This document shows, piece after piece, positions 35,074-43,663 of a stretch of DNA of 64,000 bases (position 1 is the first letter of the stretch; each line of letters opens with the position of its first letter). Under the pieces are notes generated by a model. That model searched no databases and was not told the DNA's origin. It worked only from the letters and a program-made list of their open reading frames with translations. The stretch is from Paenibacillus tuaregi. GTDB taxonomy: Bacteria; Bacillota; Bacilli; Paenibacillales; Paenibacillaceae. The translations under genes were made by a program, and so were the position numbers. The DNA lies in NCBI RefSeq assembly GCF_900086655.1, contig NZ_LT575476.1:2887869-2951868 (forward strand). The letters run 5' to 3'.

Positions 35074-35562
35074 ATGTTAAAAATACGAAATGCAAGGATC
35101 GAGGATTTGCCCCAACTTGCAGTCATAGAACAGCTTTGTTTCTCAAAAGAAGAGGCTGCTACACGGGGAGCTTTTGAACAGCGGATTCGTCTTATCCCTG
35201 ATACTTTTTATGTTATTGAAGAAGATAGCAAAATCGCAGGGTTAATCAATGGTCCGGTCATCGAAACAGCATTCATAACTGATGACCTTTTCAATAACAT
35301 AAAGAAAAACCCGCCATCCGGCGGGCATCAGAGCATTTTAGGATTAGCGGTGCATCCACATTTTCAAAAGCGTGGTTTGGCATCCAAGCTGCTGATGCAT
35401 TTGGAAAGGGAATCGAGTAAGAACCATCGTGAAACGATTACTCTTACCTGTAAAGAGAACCTAATCGGCTTTTATGAAAGCCATGGTTACCTCAATTACG
35501 GCATCTCTGGTTCGGAGCATGGTGGAGAGATTTGGTACAACATGTGTAAGAAATTGGACTAG
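35074..35562 (+). CDS. GNAT-family N-acetyltransferase
   Basis: The protein has 162 residues from MLKIRNARIEDLPQL. The acetyl-CoA-binding segment is seen as ILGLAVHPHFQKRGLASKLLMHLE (motif A, with the Q-x-x-G-x-A loop) and the C-terminal ENLIGFYESHGYLNYG is the usual GNAT end. It looks closest to RimI/arylalkylamine-type acetyltransferases that modify amines. The ATG at 35074 was chosen because the acetyltransferase domain starts directly there; upstream in-frame codons lack family features. The ribosome site is weak. No operon partner. Confidence 0.8.
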   Translation: MLKIRNARIEDLPQLAVIEQLCFSKEEAATRGAFEQRIRLIPDTFYVIEEDSKIAGLINGPVIETAFITDDLFNNIKKNPPSGGHQSILGLAVHPHFQKRGLASKLLMHLERESSKNHRETITLTCKENLIGFYESHGYLNYGISGSEHGGEIWYNMCKKLD

Positions 35563-35837
35563 CTAGAGAATCACGTTGCACCGTAGATAACGGTACGAGG
35601 ACTGGTCCGGCAAAGTCCAAAGCCTCCTCACCTTTAGGATTGTGAAGAAGGAACAGGAAAGCGTCACCTGTTTCTTACTTCCACACGATATAATCGCTGA
35701 TCCCTTTTTCACCCGAGGTTTGAAGGTAGCTCCCCACAGAACGAAGGAGATGCTCAACAAGCTCACCACTAAATCGGATACCTTTCCGAACTCTTTCAGT
35801 TCCTCTTTTCCTTGGGAACGTGTCACTCCGGAACCAT
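35563..35837. other. Intergenic stretch without a supported gene
   Basis: Open frames exist on both strands but neither has a convincing ribosome site or recognisable family, and they overlap each other and the adjoining hydrolase gene. It may be decayed sequence between two converging genes. Confidence 0.4.
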
Positions 35838-36542
35838 TCAAAGTATATGTTTTTTCAGCCATTGTCTGAAATACTGCAGTTGTTCTTCCGTATGGAAATA
35901 GTGTTCTCCATTCTCCATTACTTGCAAATCACAGTTAAAACGTTCACTAAATTTATATACAACGTCAGCTTCACATAAGTTGTCTGCTGAACCATAGAGA
36001 ATTGATGTTGGGTGATTCCAAGCAACGATAGGGTGTTCTTTTACATAACAATAATAATCCCAATAGAGAGTTTCTCCAATAGGTGTAGAAATTTCTTTCT
36101 CTATCTTTAATCGAGTCTCACTTATGTTAAACCATGTCATCATATTATCTATAATACGCTCCATATTTACCACAGGTGAGAGAAACAAACACTGCTTCAA
36201 CGGCTCCTTGCTATATTCTAATAGGCTAAAATATGCTCCCATGCTACAAGCAAAAACACTTATATTGTTAGATAACGATTTTGCATAGGTCATCATTGTA
36301 TTAAGGTCTCGGACACAGTTTTGAACCTTGCACAGATAATTGTCACCCTTACGGTCACCGTGCTCAGGTAAATCAAAACTAAGCACTTGATAACCCGCCG
36401 CGGTTGCTTCTTCTGCAAACATAACAATCGAGTCATCTGCCTTATTTGACATGTTGCCATGAATCGCTACAAATAACTTATCCGACTTGTCCCCCCACAA
36501 AATTGCTGGAATATTATCTACGTTAAAATTGGAGCCTATCAT
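35838..36542 (-). CDS. Alpha/beta hydrolase
   Basis: The protein has 234 residues with an alpha/beta hydrolase pattern: LFVAIHGNMSNKADD (oxyanion strand), VLSFDLPEHGDRKG, the nucleophile elbow ISVFACSMGAYFSLL (C-S-M-G instead of G-x-S-x-G), TSILYGSADNLC (acid region) and GEHYFHTEEQ (catalytic His). It resembles cytoplasmic esterase or peptidase-like proteins; no substrate can be assigned. The ATG is preceded by GGAGGA. The codon choice is more AT-rich than in the neighbours, which may indicate acquisition. Confidence 0.75.
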   Translation of the reverse strand: MIGSNFNVDNIPAILWGDKSDKLFVAIHGNMSNKADDSIVMFAEEATAAGYQVLSFDLPEHGDRKGDNYLCKVQNCVRDLNTMMTYAKSLSNNISVFACSMGAYFSLLEYSKEPLKQCLFLSPVVNMERIIDNMMTWFNISETRLKIEKEISTPIGETLYWDYYCYVKEHPIVAWNHPTSILYGSADNLCEADVVYKFSERFNCDLQVMENGEHYFHTEEQLQYFRQWLKKHIL

Positions 36543-36680
36543 TACAATTTATCCTCCATGAGATTTAATTAATTTGTTATTCTAGCTTTAATCTCTACAA
36601 TTTTAACACTCGTTCTAATGGAATAACTTGTAATCTTACATTTAGCTTATTTAATCCAATCATCACAAGCCAAAAAGTAA

Positions 36681-36703
36681 AAAACCGTGCTAAACACGGT
36701 TTT
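36681..36703 (-). terminator. Terminator of the aminotransferase/ddl operon
   Basis: The stem AAAACCGTG/CACGGTTTT with a 5-base loop is followed by T residues on the minus strand, 45 bases beyond the aminotransferase stop. Confidence 0.85.
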
Positions 36704-36747
36704 CAAAAAAAATCTATTCATTTTCATTTCCTGTCTTGAGCTAAAAT

Positions 36748-37926
36748 CTATTTGGCCACCTTCATAAAACGTTCCATCCGATCCAGCGCCTTCTCCAAAT
36801 CCGCAGGAGAGGTTGCATAGGAGCAGCGTATAAAGCCCTCTCCACCCGAACCGAATACATGTCCCGGCACGACTGCCACCTTCGCTTCTGTCAACAGCTG
36901 AAGAGCGAACTGTTCAGATGACAAACCGGTAGATGCAATGGAAGGAAAGGCATAGAATGTCCCCTCAGGTTCATGACAGATCAGCCCGATTGAACTCAAA
37001 CCAGCTGCAAACAGCTTGCGGCGCTCATTGTAGCTTGCCATCATCTCATCCTTCACAGCCAAACCATGACGCAGCGATTCGAGCGCTGCGATCTGGGCAA
37101 GGGTTGGCGCGCACATCACCGTGTACTGATGTATTTTCAACATGCCGGCAATCAAGTCACTTGGGCCACAGGCATAACCTACCCGCCAGCCTGTCATCGC
37201 AAAAGCTTTAGAAAAACCGCTGATGACAATCGTGCGCTCCTTCATACCCGGCAGGGAGGCAATGCTGACATGCTTTCTGCCATAAGTCAGCTCGGCGTAC
37301 ACCTCATCCGATATGACAACCAAATCATGCTTTAAGATGAGCTGAGTGATCGGAAGCCAATCCTCTTCCGTCATAATTGCTCCGGTCGGATTACACGGAT
37401 AATTGAGCATCAAAACTTTTGAACGAGGGGTAATCACCGCCTCTAAATTTTGTGGGGTCAGCTTAAACTGTTCTTCTGCCTTTGTCTTTACCTCGACAAT
37501 TCTGCCGCCATGCAAATGGGTGATCGGTTCGTAAGCAATATAGCTTGGCGCCGGAATCAGCACCTCGTCACCCGCATTGATTACGGCACGCAGCGCCAGG
37601 TCCACGGCTTCACTGCTTCCCACAGTCACCATGATTTCCTGCGCAGGGTCGTAGGAGAGTGAGAAGCAGCTCGCGAGATAGGCCGAAAGCTCTTCCCGCA
37701 GCTCCATTAAGCCGGCATTTGAAGTATATTTGGTCTGCCCGTCACGCAATGCCTGAATGCAAGCTTCACGGACCCTCGCCGGGGTAACGAAATCCGGTTC
37801 TCCGACTCCAAGGGTAATAATATCTTCACCTGCGGCATTCAGATCAAAAAAAGCACGAATTCCCGATGGCCGGATATCTCGTACACACGACGACAAAAAG
37901 CGCCCTGTATTCTCATCACTATACAT
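36748..37926 (-). CDS. Class I/II PLP-dependent aminotransferase
   Basis: The protein has 392 residues from MYSDENTGRFL. It is a fold type I aminotransferase (AspC/PatA-like): DIITLGVGEPDFVTP, YTSNAGLMELREELSAYL, the AspAT-type NYPCNPTGAIM, VISDEVYAELTY, and the PLP lysine in ISGFSKAFAMTGWRVGY. Transamination of an aromatic, aspartate or acetyl-lysine-type substrate is typical for the group. GGAGG lies upstream of the chosen ATG; the start codon overlaps the ddl stop by 8 bases, so the two are translationally coupled. Possible roles are D-amino acid or diaminopimelate-type supply to the ligase or an unrelated housekeeping step. Confidence 0.85.
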   Translation of the reverse strand: MYSDENTGRFLSSCVRDIRPSGIRAFFDLNAAGEDIITLGVGEPDFVTPARVREACIQALRDGQTKYTSNAGLMELREELSAYLASCFSLSYDPAQEIMVTVGSSEAVDLALRAVINAGDEVLIPAPSYIAYEPITHLHGGRIVEVKTKAEEQFKLTPQNLEAVITPRSKVLMLNYPCNPTGAIMTEEDWLPITQLILKHDLVVISDEVYAELTYGRKHVSIASLPGMKERTIVISGFSKAFAMTGWRVGYACGPSDLIAGMLKIHQYTVMCAPTLAQIAALESLRHGLAVKDEMMASYNERRKLFAAGLSSIGLICHEPEGTFYAFPSIASTGLSSEQFALQLLTEAKVAVVPGHVFGSGGEGFIRCSYATSPADLEKALDRMERFMKVAK

Positions 37927-38857
37927 GCTGCTCCAGCCTCCATTCCTGCTTCCTCTCGTGGAGCGAGCAGTCAATAATACGGTCAAGCAGCTGGGTAAAG
38001 GTCATTCCCGCTGCTGCTGCACTCTTCGGAAGCAGGCTGTTCACGGTCATTCCCGGCAGGGTGTTGACTTCCAGCACATAAGGTATATCCTGATACAGCA
38101 TCATATCAACCCTTGCATAGACCTTGCACTGCAGCAGCCGATAGCTGGCAAGCGCCGCCTCGCGCACCCGCTCTTCGGCATCAGAAGGAAGCTGAATCAC
38201 GATCTCTTCAGCACCACCGGCCTCATATTTCGACCGGTAATCGAACCACTCTGAGTGGGAAGATTGGATGCCCATAATAGGTAGTAGTTCACCGTCCACA
38301 ATCGAGCAGGTAAGCTCCACCCCATTGAGATAGGGCTCAATCAAGATGGCCCGATCCAGACTGAAAGCGCCTTGGACAGCTGGCAGCAGCTCCTTCTCGT
38401 GATGCACAAGCTGGATACCAATGCTTGATCCCCCTGTATTCGGCTTCACAATAACCGGATAACCAAGCTGCTGCACCACCTTCGGATTGTAATCATTCAT
38501 TCCCTGCCAGCAAAGACCTTCGGGTGTATGCACACCCGCTGCCTTTAAGATCATCTTGGACAGCTGCTTATTCATGCAGAGGCTGCTTGCCAGGACCCCG
38601 CTGCCTGTATAAGGAATGCCAAGGGTTTCGAGTGCTCCCTGCACTGTGCCATCCTCGCCATATTGACCATGCAGCGCTAAGAGTGCAAGATCGATACCTG
38701 CCTGGCGCACCTGTGTGATTAAATCCGCCCGCTGATCGATGACAATCGGAACCGGTTCATAGCGACCGCGGTCAAGATGGCGGATCATCTCACAACCAGT
38801 CTGCAAGGAGATCTCACGCTCAGAAGAAATACCACCCATAATAACCCCAATTTTCAT
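37919..38857 (-). CDS. ddl: D-alanine--D-alanine ligase
   Basis: The protein has 312 residues from MKIGVIMGGISSEREISL. It is an ATP-grasp enzyme that joins two D-alanines for peptidoglycan precursors. Evidence: GGISSEREISL (N-terminal motif), LALLALHGQYGEDGTVQG, GYPVIVKPNTGGSSIGI (ATP grasp), the omega-loop FDYRSKYEAGG, and VLEVNTLPGMT (metal ligands). The residue after the omega-loop lysine is Tyr, as in D-Ala-D-Ala ligases; D-Ala-D-lactate enzymes of the Leuconostoc type have Phe there. The ATG follows AAGAGGTG. It lies directly after a MocR-type regulator, which recalls the DdlR-ddl pair described in Brevibacillus. Confidence 0.92.
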   Translation of the reverse strand: MKIGVIMGGISSEREISLQTGCEMIRHLDRGRYEPVPIVIDQRADLITQVRQAGIDLALLALHGQYGEDGTVQGALETLGIPYTGSGVLASSLCMNKQLSKMILKAAGVHTPEGLCWQGMNDYNPKVVQQLGYPVIVKPNTGGSSIGIQLVHHEKELLPAVQGAFSLDRAILIEPYLNGVELTCSIVDGELLPIMGIQSSHSEWFDYRSKYEAGGAEEIVIQLPSDAEERVREAALASYRLLQCKVYARVDMMLYQDIPYVLEVNTLPGMTVNSLLPKSAAAAGMTFTQLLDRIIDCSLHERKQEWRLEQHV

Positions 38858-38909
38858 AATGACACCTCTTATTCTTAATAAATCAACATTAGCGGTTAGG
38901 GAACATTGA

Positions 38910-40400
38910 CTATATCTTAGGGAGGCTGCGGAGTTGTTCGCCAATGACCTGGATACCCCGTTTGATATCCTCATCCGCTACCCGTGAGAACCCAAGCCGC
39001 ATTGTATTCGTCCCTTCCCCTTCTTGAATAAAAAACTTGTCTCCCGGAGTAAAAATAACCCCCTGTTCGGTGCAGGCTTCCAGCAGCTGACGTGCATTAA
39101 TTTGAGACGGCAGGGTAAGAAACAAGTGCAACCCCCCATCGCCGGACAGTTCAGCCTCTGGAAGGTAATCTTCGCAGCATCCCTTTGTCAGTTCATATTT
39201 GCGCTTATATTCCAAACGTGCTTTTTTGACATATTTATCGAAATTTCCGTTAAGCAGATACTGATACAATATCGATTGGTCAAAGGTTGATGTATGAATC
39301 GTGCGTGCACGCTTAATGCTCTCCAGATTGTCTATAAGCGACCGGTCTGCTAGCACCCAGCCCACACGCAGGCCAGGGAACAGAACTTTAGAGAGACTGC
39401 CGATATAAATTACTCCGTTCCCTTGTCCTGCTGCCGCTATTAATGGAGCAACGTGCGCCCCGGAGTAGCGCAGCTCCTCATTGAATCCATCCTCAATCAC
39501 CGGAATCTGATAACGCATCATTAATTGTATAATGGCACTGCGCTTAGCCGGCGACATCACGATGCCGGTAGGATTGTGATAGGATGGCGTTAAATAGGCC
39601 AGATCAAAATGGTCTGGCTGCTTCTGCAATACCACCTCAAGCTGCTCCACATCAATGCCATCGCGCTGCATTGGAATGCCGGTAATTTCAAAACCTTGCA
39701 GCTTTAAATTTTTGATTGCTGTGTGATGGGTGGGATTCTCACAAATTGCCGCACCGCGGCGCGTGGAAGGACGAAGGGCTGACAGCACAATGTCAAAGCC
39801 CTCTGTAAATCCACTTGTAATGAGCATATCCTTGCCGTTGATGTCGACACCCTTATTCTCCATATAACGCATCAGGTATTCGATCAACGGCTTGTAGCCC
39901 TTGGCATAGCCGTAGTTAAGCAGCACCTGTCCTTCAATGGCCATCCGATCCAGGAACGCCCGCTTTACATCTCCCAAGTCAAACAAATGCTCATCCGGAG
40001 CGATGCTTGTAAATGAAATCGTTCCTTTCTTAGCGCGAATGCCCTGCTTCATCAAATCCATGTCCACAGCCGATACGGCATAATCGTTCATTCTGGCCTT
40101 CCAGTCGATCTGCCAGGCTTCGGAGCCATCTGCACCTGCTTGATCTGCGGCCAATTGGCCGACCGCAGCCGTTACATAGCTGCCCTTACCAGGAACCGCA
40201 TATGTAAATCCGTCATCCTCCAGACCTTCGTAAGCTGCTATAACTGTATTTCGGCTTACTTTTAGAAGACCGCTCATCTCCCGTGTGGAGGGCAGCTTCT
40301 GATCTGCTTGCAGTGCACCTTTTATAATTAGTCGTTTGACATATTCTTTCACTTGTATGGCGGCAGGACGGTCACCGACCATTTTGAAATCCTGGAACAT
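38910..40400 (-). CDS. MocR/GntR-type PLP-binding regulator, DdlR-like
   Basis: The protein has 496 residues: an N-terminal GntR winged helix (QVKEYVKRLIIKGALQADQKLPSTREM and KVSRNTVIAAYEGLEDDGFTY) joined to an aminotransferase-like domain with the PLP lysine in YIGSLSKVLFPGLRVGW. MocR proteins use PLP and an amino acid as effectors. It precedes ddl by 52 bases in the same direction. In Brevibacillus a MocR protein (DdlR) activates the D-Ala-D-Ala ligase gene, so the same role is the best guess here. The start follows GGAGGGGG. Terminators on either side mark a three-gene operon with ddl and the aminotransferase. Confidence 0.88.
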   Translation of the reverse strand: MFQDFKMVGDRPAAIQVKEYVKRLIIKGALQADQKLPSTREMSGLLKVSRNTVIAAYEGLEDDGFTYAVPGKGSYVTAAVGQLAADQAGADGSEAWQIDWKARMNDYAVSAVDMDLMKQGIRAKKGTISFTSIAPDEHLFDLGDVKRAFLDRMAIEGQVLLNYGYAKGYKPLIEYLMRYMENKGVDINGKDMLITSGFTEGFDIVLSALRPSTRRGAAICENPTHHTAIKNLKLQGFEITGIPMQRDGIDVEQLEVVLQKQPDHFDLAYLTPSYHNPTGIVMSPAKRSAIIQLMMRYQIPVIEDGFNEELRYSGAHVAPLIAAAGQGNGVIYIGSLSKVLFPGLRVGWVLADRSLIDNLESIKRARTIHTSTFDQSILYQYLLNGNFDKYVKKARLEYKRKYELTKGCCEDYLPEAELSGDGGLHLFLTLPSQINARQLLEACTEQGVIFTPGDKFFIQEGEGTNTMRLGFSRVADEDIKRGIQVIGEQLRSLPKI

Positions 40401-40448
40401 TCTTCATCGCCCCCTCCATAATGATGGCATAGGAGTTGTGAGAAAAAA

Positions 40449-40487
40449 AGAACCACCGCGCTGGATTTTTCATCCTGCGGTGGTTCT
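40449..40487 (-). terminator. Terminator of the siderophore biosynthesis operon
   Basis: The 11-base stem AGAACCACCGC/GCGGTGGTTCT with inner pairing is followed by T residues on the minus strand, 115 bases after the decarboxylase stop. It separates the siderophore operon from the MocR-ddl operon. Confidence 0.9.
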
Positions 40488-40601
40488 CTCTTATTCTGTT
40501 CCCTATTTCATTACATTGAACAGAATCCAACCGCCTCTCCAAGTTTCTTCCAAGGGACAGCAAGAACCGCCAGATAAGAAACCTCTAGCGGCTCTATGCA
40601 T

Positions 40602-41819
40602 CTAATAGTACACCATGTCAGGATGAGGATGGCTAAGGAAGTCATGATGTGAGATGGTCCAGCCGTAAGCACCGGCCAGCACGAACAGCACCAGATCACC
40701 GCATTGAAGCCTGCGGACAGGTTCGTCTGTAGCAAATACATCTTTAGGTGTACAGAGCTGTCCCACCAGAGTGACCTTTTCATGCTCGATTCCCGGCCGG
40801 GGGAAAGGAAACGGCCACGATTCCACAGGAACCACCTCGAATGGATGGTTATGCTTCCAGGATACCGGCAGCCGGAAGTGCTGTGTGCCTCCACGAAGAA
40901 TGGCAAAGGCCTTGTTATAATTTCGCTTAATATCCAACACCTCTGTCACGTATACGCCGCAGAAAGCAGTCAAATATCGCCCGCATTCGAAATCAAGCTG
41001 TACCCCTTCTGCATGCTCCCTGCCAAGCCGTTGCAATCCTTCCGTAAACCTGTACCAATCAAACTGGCGGTCCAACTGCCTGTAGTTGACGCCAATTCCA
41101 CCGCCTGCGTTGACGATGATCTTGCTGAGACCAAACAGTTCCCTCTGGTGCCTGGACCAGGTGATATACTGCTCCATCAGCTTCAGATGCGCCTCTGCAT
41201 CAAGCTGATTGGAGATGTTGTGCAAGTGAAATCCGGCCATCCGCACACGATTTTGCCCAGCAAGAATTGCTGCCGCCTCGTGCAGCTCACTCTCCTGCAT
41301 GCCGAATTGAGTAGCGCGGCCTCCCATCTGCAGAGTAGCCTGGGGCAGCTCAATAGGAAGGTTGATTCTTAGCAGGATTGTTATATCCAAACCCAGTGTA
41401 TCCGCGAAGTAACAGAGCCGCCGCAGCTCATGCAAGCTCTCCACATGGATGCGTTCAACCCCAAGCCGAAGCGCTTGCTGGAGCTCCTCGTCTGTTTTTC
41501 CCGGTCCGCCAAAAATAACAGGCACATCCGGATCCACCTCCCGCGCCTTGCGAACCTCTCCAATGGAAGCTGCCTCGAAGCCATGTACCCCAGGCCGAAT
41601 AACCGTTAGCAACCGGGCATCACTGTTCGCTTTCATCGCATAATACATGCGACAATAAGCTGGCAGCCTGCCTACCGTATCCGATACGTGCTTCTTCAAC
41701 CCTTGCAGATCATAGACGAAGGCACACACTGGCTCCGAAGTTTCAGCAGAAGTCCTCCTAAGTCTGCGCCTCGCTCCAGCCCATTCCTTAGCGGCCTGAG
41801 CCCAAGCTTCCATACGCAT
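40602..41819 (-). CDS. PLP-dependent siderophore decarboxylase (SbnH-like)
   Basis: The protein has about 405 residues and belongs to the fold type III decarboxylases (diaminopimelate/ornithine class). The PLP lysine is in YYAMKANSDARLL, the glycine-rich phosphate site in IVNAGGGIGVNY, and the C-terminal substrate cysteine in GQLCTPKDVF. In staphyloferrin B synthesis SbnH decarboxylates citryl-L-2,3-diaminopropionate to give the ethylenediamine arm. Position as the last gene after two IucA/IucC synthetases supports the same role. ATG 41819 follows AGGAGG; it overlaps the end of the synthetase gene by 32 bases, so translation is coupled. Confidence 0.9.
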   Translation of the reverse strand: MRMEAWAQAAKEWAGARRRLRRTSAETSEPVCAFVYDLQGLKKHVSDTVGRLPAYCRMYYAMKANSDARLLTVIRPGVHGFEAASIGEVRKAREVDPDVPVIFGGPGKTDEELQQALRLGVERIHVESLHELRRLCYFADTLGLDITILLRINLPIELPQATLQMGGRATQFGMQESELHEAAAILAGQNRVRMAGFHLHNISNQLDAEAHLKLMEQYITWSRHQRELFGLSKIIVNAGGGIGVNYRQLDRQFDWYRFTEGLQRLGREHAEGVQLDFECGRYLTAFCGVYVTEVLDIKRNYNKAFAILRGGTQHFRLPVSWKHNHPFEVVPVESWPFPFPRPGIEHEKVTLVGQLCTPKDVFATDEPVRRLQCGDLVLFVLAGAYGWTISHHDFLSHPHPDMVYY

Positions 41820-43656
41820 GCTCACCCTCCTGTACTCTATTATCCTGTCTCAGCCATGGGCTTAACGGATTCGGGACTTGGTGCTCCCGATCTGACTCAT
41901 CCCCCCATATTTTCCTGGCAGTCAACCGGCCCACGGTGACCGTCTCCGCTTCCAGATGAAAAAGGTCGTATATCTGCTCCTGCTCGGGGAATCGCTGCTG
42001 ATATTTCTGAACCTCTTGTGCAGCATATGCCCAAAAATGCTCCTCAGGCAGCCTGAAATGTTCCCATAGAAATATGCCCACCTCGTAGAGCTGAATATGA
42101 AGCAGCCCATCCATCCAGTAGTTTCGGACTTCCTCTAGTTCCTCCTCGAGGATCGGATGCTGTGGATCTCCTTGCCTGCAGGCCAGATCCGGCACCTCCG
42201 GCCGGGCCGGAAAAAGCTCCCCTGACTTAACCGCACAGGTACCGCCCGGCAAGTCTCTTAGGGCAATGCGCTCGGGCCAGCCTTTCTTATGCAACAGCAC
42301 CATGTTCTGCCCATGTGCTTCAAGACCGATCCCATAGCAGAACAGCAGATGAAGCAGCGGCTGAAGCGTCACCTCGAGCAGCCTCCGTGTCCAAGTCTCG
42401 AGGCCGTACTGCTCGATCCATGGCTGGATCACTGACTTACCATTAACAGTATCCCGGTGGGTAACCAAAGTATAGGGCACAGCTTCTTCTCCCGGGCCTA
42501 TCAGCCTCTCTATGCTCTCCCGGAATACCGCACTCATCGATCCATTCAGCAGCCGTTCCAGTGGAAGGGGCAGAGCTTCATAAACCAGGGTTGAACCGCC
42601 GATTTCGCGTAGTATGATCACCCTGCACTGTTCCCGAAGATACTTATCCTCACTCCAAATCTGATGCAGCCACTCTGAGATGGCTGATGCGTTGCGAACA
42701 TGGTGCGGACCGATGATTCTTAGAGCGGATGTATTCATAATCTGAATCGAAAGCTTCACATTCGGCTTCTCTGGAGCCGACACATTCGCCAAAGTGCGAA
42801 TGGATTGCAATGGCTGGTAGCTCTCAGAACCAGGACCTAACCACACTAGAATACCTTGCTCCTGCAGTGAGATGGTAGCATAAGAGAGGACGTTCTTCCA
42901 CTGCCAAGGATGCACGGGAATAAGCAAATAGCTTTCTGTATCCCCGCCCGCTGCCCGCAGTTGCTCTGACAGCTTGCTCATGCATTCAGGCCCCAGCTGA
43001 TCCTCAACCAGTTCGTCATAGTTTATAGTGCTTAATGTATGCGCTTCAGCATACGACCGATGGACAGCTATCCATTCCAAACGGATGATTGGAGCAAACT
43101 CGGGGGCATAGGCTTTGTGGTCCTGCAAATTAAAGCCAATTCGGGATTTGTAGCTTGGATGATACGGGTGTCCAGTGCTTGTGAGGGCCTCCAGCTCAGT
43201 TAGCGTATAGCTGTGCTCGCTCTTCGTCTCCTGCAGCGGGTGGAATGAATCATTCCGGACTGTATGTTCCAGCTCTTTGATAAAATGGGCCAGCCTCTCG
43301 CCCTCGGAGACGAGCAATTCCTCAGGCAGCAGCTCACTTAGCAGCAATGGTATGGACACGGCCTCGCGGCCCTCCATATCCCCACTCTTCTCCCCGACTC
43401 TCATAACCGGCGTTATGATCCGGATTCGGTTGAAACCGTATGCCGCATAGGCTTGGAACCGATACTCTACAACTTTTCCATCCCTACTTGTTCCGAGCAA
43501 GCTCCATAGACGTTCCGTGCCAGGAACCGAAACAGTTCCCTCATGAATCCTGTTTATCTGTTCCTGCTTCAAAATGCCCTCATGCAGCATCGACTCTATA
43601 AGCTGCCTTATAACCCGTCGTCTGGCAGCTGTTAAATTTGTGCCATTTGTCTCCAT
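41788..43656 (-). CDS. IucA/IucC-family siderophore synthetase (second)
   Basis: The protein has 622 residues from METNGTNL. NIS synthetases activate a carboxylate as an adenylate and couple it to an amine or alcohol. Family marks: GHPYHPSYKSRIGF (conserved near the ATP site), LIPVHPWQW, SIRTLAN with KLSIQIMNTSALRI, and GIGLEAHGQNMVLL followed by LRDLPGG. These fit the SbnC/SbnF-type acceptors more than IucA. The ATG follows GAGAGGTGA. It sits 7 bases after the first synthetase and overlaps the decarboxylase, so all three are coupled. Exact substrates cannot be read from the sequence; a diaminopropionate-, ethylenediamine- or alpha-ketoglutarate-related step is expected. Confidence 0.9.
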   Translation of the reverse strand: METNGTNLTAARRRVIRQLIESMLHEGILKQEQINRIHEGTVSVPGTERLWSLLGTSRDGKVVEYRFQAYAAYGFNRIRIITPVMRVGEKSGDMEGREAVSIPLLLSELLPEELLVSEGERLAHFIKELEHTVRNDSFHPLQETKSEHSYTLTELEALTSTGHPYHPSYKSRIGFNLQDHKAYAPEFAPIIRLEWIAVHRSYAEAHTLSTINYDELVEDQLGPECMSKLSEQLRAAGGDTESYLLIPVHPWQWKNVLSYATISLQEQGILVWLGPGSESYQPLQSIRTLANVSAPEKPNVKLSIQIMNTSALRIIGPHHVRNASAISEWLHQIWSEDKYLREQCRVIILREIGGSTLVYEALPLPLERLLNGSMSAVFRESIERLIGPGEEAVPYTLVTHRDTVNGKSVIQPWIEQYGLETWTRRLLEVTLQPLLHLLFCYGIGLEAHGQNMVLLHKKGWPERIALRDLPGGTCAVKSGELFPARPEVPDLACRQGDPQHPILEEELEEVRNYWMDGLLHIQLYEVGIFLWEHFRLPEEHFWAYAAQEVQKYQQRFPEQEQIYDLFHLEAETVTVGRLTARKIWGDESDREHQVPNPLSPWLRQDNRVQEGEHAYGSLGSGR

Positions 43657-43663
43657 GTGATGG

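Noticed and set aside
37919..38857. Could the ddl gene encode a D-Ala-D-lactate (vancomycin-resistance type) ligase?
   Set aside because: The omega-loop keeps Lys-Tyr (SKYEAGG); depsipeptide-forming ligases of the Leuconostoc type have Phe there, and VanA-type omega-loops look different. It reads as a normal D-Ala-D-Ala ligase.
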